Notes under the pieces: model-generated
Told to the model about the DNA's origin: nothing
Seen by the model: the letters and a program-made list of their open reading frames with translations, nothing else
The model's database searches: none
Translations under genes and position numbers: made by a program
Shown here: positions 1-6,900 of the stretch, piece by piece
Layout of the letters: every line of letters starts with the position of its first letter
Position numbering within the stretch: the first letter of the stretch is position 1
Assembly (NCBI GenBank): GCA_902787595.1
Contig: CADAHD010000055.1
Location: forward strand, 1-10,088
Length of the DNA stretch: 10,088 bases
Direction: 5' to 3'
Source: an uncultured Lachnospiraceae bacterium
GTDB lineage: Bacteria; Bacillota_A; Clostridia; Lachnospirales; Lachnospiraceae

Positions 1-288
1 ACCACGAACCTCGGAAACACACTCCTGAATCCAAGTCTTAAATGCTGAATCCAGTGTATAACCGAAACGCAGGGTTATATTACCGTGCTTAACAAGTCCG
101 GGGATCTTAACGGGTGCCAGGGAGTTTGCATTGCCCTGACGGAACTCGATCACATCCACGGTGGCGTCGATACCGGTTACCTGCGAAAATGCAGCGGTAC
201 CTTCTACATTAGCCACTTTGACCAGGAAGTTCATCTTAGTCAAGGGATATGACAAGTCTTTGGAATTATTATAAGGACTAGCAGGCAT
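1..288 (-). CDS. Tail tube protein, gp19 family (3' end outside window)
   Basis: The first 96 residues are visible, starting MPASPYNNSKDLSYPLTKMN and reading on through the left edge. It belongs to the gp19-like phage tail tube family that also holds Pvc1 and Afp1: strand FLVKVANVEGTAAFSQVTG (21-39), then VIEFRQGNANSLAPVKIPG, then LVKHGNITLRFGYTLDSAFKTW. These match the usual family order of a first strand ending in a GID/GL turn, an R-x-G loop, an LPG/IPG turn and the KxGNITL strand. Members are usually 140-150 residues, so about a third is missing. Tube subunits stack as hexameric rings inside the sheath. Start ATG at 288 with AAAAGGAG nine bases upstream. A second tube gene often follows; it would lie outside the window. 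Confidence 0.93.
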   Translation of the reverse strand, partial: MPASPYNNSKDLSYPLTKMNFLVKVANVEGTAAFSQVTGIDATVDVIEFRQGNANSLAPVKIPGLVKHGNITLRFGYTLDSAFKTWIQECVSEVRG

Positions 289-297
289 ATTTTATAT

Positions 298-305
298 CTC
301 CTTTT
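298..305 (-). promoter_or_regulatory. Ribosome binding site of the tube gene
   Basis: AAAAGGAG on the minus strand, nine bases before the ATG at 288, inside an A/T-rich 53-base gap after the sheath stop codon. The unstructured A-rich leader would favour strong translation of an abundant structural protein. Confidence 0.7.
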
Positions 306-341
306 CTTTAATATTTTTTACTACTGTTCGGCTCAGCCCGA

Positions 342-2129
342 TCAGCCTTCTCCGCCGCCTTCACCGCCGCCGGTCTCAGACGTATGCTGGGTCAGACGGA
401 AGATCACGAACTCTGCGGGACGGCTGGGAGCGATACCGATGTTGCAGATCAGTCTGCCGTTGCGGATATCGTCCAGCGACATGGTGCTGGGTCCTATCTC
501 AACAAAGTATGCCTCTGAAGGTGAGCTTCCTGTGAGCATTCCCGTTCTCCACATGCTGTCCAGGAAGGAAGAAATGGTAAGGGATACTCTTGACCACAGG
601 GTGTTATCATTAGGCTCAAATACTACCCAGTTAGTGGAAGCCTTGATGGATTCCATAACGTAGATAAACAGACGCCTGATGTTGACATACTTGAAGGAAG
701 AGTTGTGTGAAGCGGTTCTTGCGCCCCATACACGGATGCCTTCACCGGGGATAGCACGAATAAGGTTCACGCCTTCGGGATTCAGAACATCCTGCTCGTC
801 CTTGGTATAGTTGAACTTAAGGCCGGTGCAGAAAACAGGCTCATTAGCGGGTGCCTTATGTACGCCTCTTGCGATATCGGTACGTGAGTAAACACCCATT
901 ACCGCGCCTGAAGGGGGCACAAAGTCAGACTTATTGGAGCCTCTGTCAAATACCTGGATCCAGGGATGATACATAGCAGCATAAGTGCTGTCGATAAGGC
1001 TGCGGAAGTTAACCAGTTCCTCAGTCTTGTATGCTTCCTTGGGCATATCCAGTACGGCGAAACGGCTCTTCATATTCTCGCAGTGAGCTACAAGAGCTAC
1101 TTCAACCTCAGGGAAGGTGATGCCGGGTATAGCCATGATGCTTACATTGTTATTCTCAAGGAAGCTCTGGATACCTGTACGGCCTTCGGGACCTTCATCC
1201 TTGCCGATGAATGTTCCTGCATTAACCTTTGCGATGCTGCCATCGAAGCCGCCTTCAAGAGTGAAGGAACCTTCGGTGATGCCTTTGCCCAGGATTGCTT
1301 CTACAGGATTGCCGATCTCCTTAACTGCATCAGCAGCCTCTGCCTTATCAGCCTTGTCTGCCTTCTCAGCTTTTTCAGGTTTAACAGCAGCTTCCTTTAC
1401 AGGCTTAGCTTCTACGTTAACAAGTTTGCTGACTGCAAGACGTGAGCCGATAAATGCAGGAGAAGATGTATTAAGAGTAAGGTCAAAGAAGTTCTCAACC
1501 TCATCATTGTAACGAACCTGCATATCGAAGGTCACAAGACGGATAACGTTCTTGGGGATCATTTCCTTATCAACGGGATCTGCCTTGAACTTATTCTCGA
1601 AGGTGATCTGCTCGTCATAGATAACTGCAATACGATTGTACTCGCCGTTAAACTCAACGATATCGCCCTCTCTGAAGCCTTCAACGCTCTTTGCTTTATA
1701 GCTGTTCTTTCCGGTATTCTCCAGGAGCTGCATCTTCTTCTTCAGAACAGTCTTTAAGCTGATCTGGATGCGGTTTCCCCACTTACCCTCGTTAGCAGCG
1801 GTAACTGTAAGGATACCCATCTTCTTTGATGCGCTTGCAGCATCTTCGGGAGCCACACGTGATACATAGCAGCGTGTTCCTCCGTTTACAAAGAACTGCT
1901 CTACAGCGTTAGCCAGATAACGATATTCTCCATGAGTGTATTCACTCAGGAAACCACCGAACTGCTTCTGGAAATTCCTGAAATTGGTTACCAGCTGGGG
2001 AGCACCCTTGGTGGGGCCTTTCTCAGCCAGACCTATGAAACCGCCTGTGCTGGTGCCTACGCCTTCAACACTACGGGGGGCATTGTCATACTCTTCAATA
2101 TATACCCCGGGACTAAAATACTCAGCCAT
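342..2129 (-). CDS. Contractile tail sheath protein
   Basis: This 595-residue protein is a phage-type contractile sheath subunit; it polymerises around the tube and shortens to drive it through a target membrane. Visible landmarks are the N-terminal YFSPGVYIEEYDNAPRSVEG and TGGFIGLAEKGP (4-39), FFVNGGTRCYVSRV (79-92), the subtilisin-like core with PSGAVMGVYSRTDIARGVHKAPA (approximately 406-428), and the C-terminal block IRVWGARTAS, YVNIRRLFIYVMESI, WVVFEPND and LRNG-like DIRNGRLICNIGIAPSRPAEFVIF (465-578). All parts for inter-subunit strand exchange are present. Residues 241-272 form a Lys/Glu/Ala/Asp-rich insert with KAD repeats, and the end is a Gly/Glu tail (GGGEGGGEG). Longer than many sheaths of 350-480 residues because of the insert domain at about 105-290. 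Start ATG at 2129, 11 bases after AAAGGAG. Next gene is the tube, 53 bases on, the usual sheath-tube pairing. Confidence 0.96.
   Translation of the reverse strand: MAEYFSPGVYIEEYDNAPRSVEGVGTSTGGFIGLAEKGPTKGAPQLVTNFRNFQKQFGGFLSEYTHGEYRYLANAVEQFFVNGGTRCYVSRVAPEDAASASKKMGILTVTAANEGKWGNRIQISLKTVLKKKMQLLENTGKNSYKAKSVEGFREGDIVEFNGEYNRIAVIYDEQITFENKFKADPVDKEMIPKNVIRLVTFDMQVRYNDEVENFFDLTLNTSSPAFIGSRLAVSKLVNVEAKPVKEAAVKPEKAEKADKADKAEAADAVKEIGNPVEAILGKGITEGSFTLEGGFDGSIAKVNAGTFIGKDEGPEGRTGIQSFLENNNVSIMAIPGITFPEVEVALVAHCENMKSRFAVLDMPKEAYKTEELVNFRSLIDSTYAAMYHPWIQVFDRGSNKSDFVPPSGAVMGVYSRTDIARGVHKAPANEPVFCTGLKFNYTKDEQDVLNPEGVNLIRAIPGEGIRVWGARTASHNSSFKYVNIRRLFIYVMESIKASTNWVVFEPNDNTLWSRVSLTISSFLDSMWRTGMLTGSSPSEAYFVEIGPSTMSLDDIRNGRLICNIGIAPSRPAEFVIFRLTQHTSETGGGEGGGEG
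1314..1409 (-). repeat. Charged low-complexity insert (KAE/KAD repeats) in the sheath
   Basis: Residues 241-272 of the sheath read as Lys, Ala, Glu and Asp in short units (PEKAEKADKADKAEAAD), flanked by a strand-rich insert domain on one side and LEGGFDG on the other. The units are degenerate triplets of residues, three KAD or KAE in a row. In sheath proteins, insert domains face outwards, so this is probably a solvent-exposed, flexible or helical loop on the particle surface. Confidence 0.7.
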
Positions 2130-2140
2130 AAAATGATTTT

Positions 2141-2147
2141 CTCCTTT
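2141..2147 (-). promoter_or_regulatory. Ribosome binding site of the sheath gene
   Basis: AAAGGAG on the minus strand, 11 bases before the ATG at 2129, in an A-rich 44-base leader after the PAAR-like gene. I see no -35/-10 pair or hairpin in this gap. Confidence 0.7.
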
Positions 2148-2173
2148 CGTTTATTCTTTGTTTGACGGACAGT

Positions 2174-2554
2174 TTAGCCTACGATTACTTTTGTCTGGCC
2201 CGGATTCGTGATACTTACCACTCCGGCATACATACACATGCATTTGCTGTCCTGGGTCACACAGGGTTTGCCCCCTACCAGAACTATTCCTCCTGTCCAG
2301 ACCTGGGTGGCCGGGATGCAGGGCTGTGGTGTAAGAACACCCAACGCCGCCGCCGTGGCTGCCGCTACCTGCGGATTGGCCAGGCTGCTGCACATACCAC
2401 ACGATGAAATATTGACCATGGGGGCTGCATCCGTGATGACCAGTATGGGCTTACCTTCTGCCAAAACCGTCATATTATTTGTGGATGTCAGATTCCCCGG
2501 TGTGGTACCGAAGCTGCACATGCACATTGCACCTGTTGTTACTACCAGTGACAT
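2174..2554 (-). CDS. DUF4280 PAAR-like spike-tip protein
   Basis: This 126-residue protein fits the DUF4280 (PAAR-like) family: N-terminal GAMCMCSFGTTPGNL, central NISSCGMCSSLANPQVAAATA (approximately 48-68), TPQPCIPATQVWTGG (75-89), GGKPCVTQDSKCMC (94-107) and a Gly-rich end with GQTKVIVG. PAAR-like proteins form the sharp cone on the spike of contractile injection systems and can carry effectors; here the domain is the whole protein, so it is a plain tip without a fused toxin. It has eight cysteines (11, 13, 52, 55, 79, 98, 105, 107) and no histidine, unlike classical PAAR proteins, which bind zinc with three His and one Cys. Start ATG at 2554 with AAGGAG six bases upstream. It lies between the unknown 247-residue gene and the sheath gene, 44 bases before the latter. 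Family call is strong; tip function is by analogy. Confidence 0.88.
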   Translation of the reverse strand: MSLVVTTGAMCMCSFGTTPGNLTSTNNMTVLAEGKPILVITDAAPMVNISSCGMCSSLANPQVAAATAAALGVLTPQPCIPATQVWTGGIVLVGGKPCVTQDSKCMCMYAGVVSITNPGQTKVIVG

Positions 2555-2566
2555 TGCCTTCTCCTT

Positions 2567-3310
2567 TTAATCCAGACTGACTTCCTCAGGCTCATGGAAG
2601 TCTATTACTTTGTACCTGCTCTGTCCGTCAACGACATATTTGACCAGATACTTTAAGTTTTTCCCGTCATCTCTTACCCTTAACAGATAAGTTCCATCCT
2701 CTTCCACCTGACCGTATATTATGCGGCATATCGGTGAGTTTGGCGGGAATTCCTCCGTCGGATTCTGTTTCACACGGATCTTTCTGTCAGAAAGCTCCGC
2801 TTCCACTTCGATCGTTTCGAAGGTCTGTTTCTCTGTGTTTAACAGAGCGTAACGGCTTTGGGTCAGGTTCATGCGGCGATTCGGCATAAATACCGTCATC
2901 GTCCGTCTTTTCGGATCCATATCCCTGATCGTCGTTACAGGTCGGCCTGGATGGACGGCCTCTACTGAAACAAGCCCGGTGAGTTTACCCTTCAAAGTGA
3001 CAAGTGATTCCCCCTGCTTTGCATTCTCTGACGGTATCAGGAACGCATCAACTGCCGGGAGGATCTTGTCCAGCTTCTCATAATCAAGGTACGTTTTAAA
3101 AGGCTCAAAACCTTTAACGTTTATCTGCATGAGACTGTTATCTCTGCCTGCGTTAAGGAATACGTAAGTGCCTTCGCCCCGGTACATTGCGGGTGTTTTG
3201 TTACCTTCTCTTTCGAAGTGGACTTCTCTCTCCTCCACCGCTTTGCCTGTGGTCGAATCATACAGATTTACCAGCAGGTCCAGCATATGTCGGATCACTC
3301 CTTCATCCAA
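2567..3310 (-). CDS. Beta-rich 247-aa protein of unknown function in the CIS cluster
   Basis: I do not recognise this protein. Residues 8-92 read like an immunoglobulin- or transthyretin-like beta sandwich: LLVNLYDSTTGKAVEEREV, then RGEGTYVFLNAG, then INVKGFEPFKTYLDY. The middle (101-190) and C-terminal part (191-240; GTYLLRVRDDGKNLKYLVKY) also alternate in a strand-like way. There is no signal peptide or membrane segment, so it probably stays in the cytoplasm where the particle assembles. The start is TTG at 3310, nine bases after a perfect AGGAGG; the first internal ATG (residue 9) has a poorer spacing. It lies between the cap and the PAAR-like gene, ending 12 bases before the latter, its stop lying directly before that gene's binding site. 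Position and fold suggest a structural accessory, perhaps of the spike or baseplate; this is inference. Confidence 0.85.
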   Translation of the reverse strand: MDEGVIRHMLDLLVNLYDSTTGKAVEEREVHFEREGNKTPAMYRGEGTYVFLNAGRDNSLMQINVKGFEPFKTYLDYEKLDKILPAVDAFLIPSENAKQGESLVTLKGKLTGLVSVEAVHPGRPVTTIRDMDPKRRTMTVFMPNRRMNLTQSRYALLNTEKQTFETIEVEAELSDRKIRVKQNPTEEFPPNSPICRIIYGQVEEDGTYLLRVRDDGKNLKYLVKYVVDGQSRYKVIDFHEPEEVSLD

Positions 3311-3319
3311 TCCGGTTTA

Positions 3320-3325
3320 CCTCCT
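3320..3325 (-). promoter_or_regulatory. Strong ribosome binding site deciding a TTG start
   Basis: The minus strand reads AAAGGAGGT, with AGGAGG nine bases before the TTG at 3308-3310. This near-perfect site, in the 38-base gap after the cap gene, supports TTG over the internal ATG at codon 9. Confidence 0.75.
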
Positions 3326-3348
3326 TTCCGGTGAGAGTAATGCGGTCA

Positions 3349-3945
3349 TCATTCCTTATCCGCATTCTCGCCTGCTACATGCAAACCAAACTGTGCATCC
3401 ACAACACGAGGTGTGTTGATGAGCACTTCACTGGATACATAAACGGGCGCCGCCCTGTAGAAAAGCGAGATCTGATACGGCTTATTGATCGCGCTCCACA
3501 CACGCACCTTCTCCTCAAGGCTGATCTTTGCCTGACTCAGCACTATAGGAGGTTCCTGGGTATCCAGCCAGTTCTGCAACTGATTCGGAAGCACGCTGTT
3601 GTTATCAGAAACTATCTGTGCGCACTTTCCGATTATCTTCTGGAAGTCCTGGTCTTTAAGACCTGCCTGACCTCCGGAATTTATAAACACCATATAGTAT
3701 AAACTGTATGGCTTTGGCGGCCTTTGAAGCTGCAGCTTGCCTCTCCTTATCGTAGGAGGCGGAGCCACTGTATCATCTTCTTTTATATCATACAGATAAA
3801 GTCCCAGTATGTAGTCAACATCCTGACTTGCGGGAGATGATACCTCAATATTGTTGGGTGAGGGAATGGGCTCGGGACACATCTTGGTCCTGAGCACATT
3901 CAGTATATAATTGCTCACATCCGATATTATTGTATAATCAGCCAA
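3349..3945 (-). CDS. DUF4255 / Pvc16-type tube cap (tail terminator) protein
   Basis: This 198-residue protein matches the DUF4255 family, whose members include Pvc16 and Afp16, which cap the distal end of the tube and sheath in extracellular contractile injection systems. Family hallmarks visible are the N-terminal helix (YTIISDVSNYILNVLR), a strand ending LGLYLYDIKED (residues 47-57), the proline-rich R-PPKPYSLYYMVF block (75-87) and the near-C-terminal PYQISLFYRAAPVYV (156-170). Length fits the family, usually about 180-220 residues. The start is TTG at 3945, six bases after AGAGG; the next Met is residue 22 and would remove the conserved N-terminal helix. It begins 14 bases after the giant coiled-coil gene and ends 38 bases before the next gene. 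Family assignment is firm; the capping role is transferred from characterised homologues. Confidence 0.9.
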   Translation of the reverse strand: MADYTIISDVSNYILNVLRTKMCPEPIPSPNNIEVSSPASQDVDYILGLYLYDIKEDDTVAPPPTIRRGKLQLQRPPKPYSLYYMVFINSGGQAGLKDQDFQKIIGKCAQIVSDNNSVLPNQLQNWLDTQEPPIVLSQAKISLEEKVRVWSAINKPYQISLFYRAAPVYVSSEVLINTPRVVDAQFGLHVAGENADKE

Positions 3946-3951
3946 TTTAAA

Positions 3952-3956
3952 CCTCT
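3952..3956 (-). promoter_or_regulatory. Ribosome binding site of the cap gene (TTG start)
   Basis: On the minus strand AGAGG lies six bases before the TTG at 3943-3945 and directly after the stop codon of the preceding gene. No ATG or GTG in the first 20 codons offers an alternative, so this site decides the start. Confidence 0.65.
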
Positions 3957-3959
3957 TTT

Positions 3960-6900
3960 CTACTGCCCGGGGTTATAATTCAATTCACCTCTTGCAGCCA
4001 GCTCATTAAGTATCTCAGCTACTTCCTTTATCGTATCAGCCATGCCGGGCGTGATCAGTATAGCCCAGTCCGTAGTCTTTATATATACGCCGTCACATCC
4101 CAGTAACTGTTTTGCATCGGCATCTGCTATATAAGCATATTTTGAGGCTGATCCCGGTCGTATATAATTGTCCGCCTGTTCAACAGCGTTAACGCTCAGT
4201 TTTGATCCTTCGCCGTTATTCTTCTCAACCACATTGGAGCCTATCGTAAATATGTAGCTTGCCGAACCGCTGTAAAGCTGGCTCATTGTCACCTTACTGC
4301 CTCTGCGGACATATCTGAAACCGCTGTGCACCCTGCATTTATCCATAGCCGCCAGAGATACATAAACCCTGTCCCTGTCACTTAAATACTGCTTATAAAT
4401 GCAGGTATTTTTCTGTCTTAAGAGTTCATTAAGCAGATCAACAGCAAGTTGGAGCAGTTCGTCATTACCGCTTTGTTCTGCTTCCTGTGCAAGCGCTGCT
4501 ACCAGCGCTGCCTGTCCCTGCTCATCAAGCCCATCAAATACGGGTCTTAATGCTGCTTCCGCTTCAGCACGGCCGGGGGATCTGCTGTCTCCGCCGCTGC
4601 TGTCCGAACCGCCGCCGCTTCCGCCTTCGCCTCCGGTATCGCCGCTGCCGTCTGTACCATCGTCGCCGTCTATATCATTACCGTCAGTGCTCTGGCCTGA
4701 GGGTCCGCTTCCGGGACCGCCTCCGTAATCACCGCCTGAAGGCGCCGCATTTGCCATAGCCTCTTCGATCTCATTTTTATAAGTATCTCCAAGGCCTTCA
4801 TTGTCCAGGGCTTCTACCAGATCCCCGACTCCGCCGGGCAGTCCCTGCAGTTTTCCCAGATGGACATCTATGGGCTGATCACCGGTTTTGATCTCATCCA
4901 GTATTACCTTAACGATCTCAGTCTGGGCAGTGGGTCTGTATGTCGTTCCTTCACTCAGTCCGCTCTCGTCTTCGGGATTATTTCCTTCACCCGAACCTTC
5001 TTCTCTGTCAGAGCGCTGGGATCTCAGTCCCTCCAGCAGAGCGTCTATCATCTTTGCCCTTGAAGGATCGTTTTCCGAAAGGGCCCTTTCCTTCTCGTCT
5101 AAGAGCCTCTGTTCGTATTCGCTGAAACTCTCTCCTTCATCATCATCGTCAAGCCTTGACCTTAATGCTTCCAGCAGTCCCTCAAGAAACATTATATGGC
5201 TTTCGATAAGCGCTTCCTTATTATCCTTTATAAAGCTGTTCTTTAAGCTCTTGGCATATTCCAGACGGTCCTCTATGTATATGATGCCGTTCTCCGGAGT
5301 ATCCCTGTCAGTAACTTCCTTCAGGTAACGGTGATAGGTGTCCATTACTTCGGTAGTACGCTTGTTATTAAAATCCGTTATCGCAAAAGGCAGAAGCCAG
5401 GTGTATAGAAATGATGTCTCCCTTTCTTCGTGCACCTTCTCCGAAGCCTCTATATTTCGCAGATCTGTAAGCATCTGCAGGTAGGGCATACAGGCCGCTT
5501 CATTATCCGCAGTTGATGCCACTCTTCGTGACAGGATATATCCCGCATATTCCGCCGGTGTTTCAGTCAGCTTCATGCTCTTTTTGGTATAAGAATCGTA
5601 GCTTGCAAGGCAGGCTGTATAAGCATCCTGTAACAGCACCGACAATTCCGCCGTCTCGCTAAAGCTCTCCCCCCTGTATGCCGCCATATCAGAATAGCGT
5701 CTTCCCATCTCGGGACTGCCGCTTATCGCCGCATCTTTCAGGAAATTCAGTGTCGGCGCCACTCCGAAATTACCTTCTTCCGATAACGCCTGCTGCTTAG
5801 CCTGATATTCGTTAAGTTTTGTACGATACTCCTCTGATACCGAAAGAAGATAAGAAATCCTTTCCTCTTTCTTGCTTCTCTCAAGTTTGTTCTCCGCTCT
5901 TTTTGAAAGAAGCTCTTCACTCTCTGCCTTAAGAGCCTTTATCTCATCAAGCCGTCTCTCCTGCGCCTGTAAAAAATCTTCCTCTGCCACCAGCAGCGCA
6001 TCATCTTTCTGCTCCTGCGTAGATTGGATCTTAGGATCAAATTCCGCTATCTTAGCATCCCAGCGCTCACCAAGCACCCTGTATTCTTCTATCAATGTTT
6101 CCTTTGCAGATCTGCTCTGGGCCAGCGCCCGCTCGGCTGCTGTTTTTTTGTCTGTATAATACTGCGCAGCCGCTTTATCATCTCCGGCAGCCCCCGAATA
6201 ATCTCCGCAGCTGTCTATAAGATCATTTATCTCTTTTTCAAGCTCCGAAAGTTCAGCCCTTGCTTCATCAAGCTTTGCGCCCGCTTCATCCCTTTTAGCA
6301 GCACTGATATTCATTATCGAAAGATAAGAATTTCTCTGCACTGTCTTATCGGTATTCTCATAGCGTCTTAGTGCTGCCTGATATTTTTCGTCTGCCTTGT
6401 TATGATCATCCTCCAGCTTTACGATCTTTTCCTGTATTATAACATATTTTGCAGTCTTATCTTTAAGCTCAAGGGCATTTTTTGCTTCCTGTCCTGCTTT
6501 AGCTGCCAGCTCATCCAGCTTCTTTATCTGGGGATCCTCTGCTGCTGCAGCCTCATGCTCAAGGAGCGCCTGTCGTTTTTGTTCAACGGTTTCCTCCTTC
6601 TGCTGAGAGAGTTCATCAAGCATACCACGGTATTTATCCTCTATGCTCTTCTTGTCCTCTTCAAACTGTGCCGGCGCATCTTCAATCCTGAACTTTTCGG
6701 CATTTTCTATTTCAAGATCCTTCTGCTTTCTTTCTTTTTCAAGTTCTTTATCTGCATCCTCAAGCTTTTTCTTTTCTTCTTCTATCAGATCGATCCTGAA
6801 ATGTGTAAGATCGATAAGCAGCTTAAGCCCCCTTATCCTGGCATCGTAGGGCGAAACACTCCCGTTCTGTAATTCCTTAATAATGGAATCCAGCTGCTTC

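Noticed and set aside
321..344. GC-rich imperfect inverted repeat after the sheath stop as a terminator
   Set aside because: The self-complementary part would leave a loop of too few bases, and it is followed by A-rich, not T-rich, sequence on the transcribed strand.
966..1512. Plus-strand open frames antisense to the sheath gene
   Set aside because: The minus-strand sheath frame is clearly conserved; these frames have no recognisable motifs and no binding site.
2151..2402. Minus-strand 83-residue frame overlapping the PAAR-like gene
   Set aside because: It is an out-of-frame shadow of the conserved DUF4280 frame, with no binding site or recognisable motif.
4399..4759. Plus-strand open frames rich in Ser/Pro or Arg
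   Set aside because: They are antisense to the Gly/Asp/Ser linker of the 1709-residue protein; GC-rich repetitive codons leave the other frames free of stops. No binding site or family resemblance.
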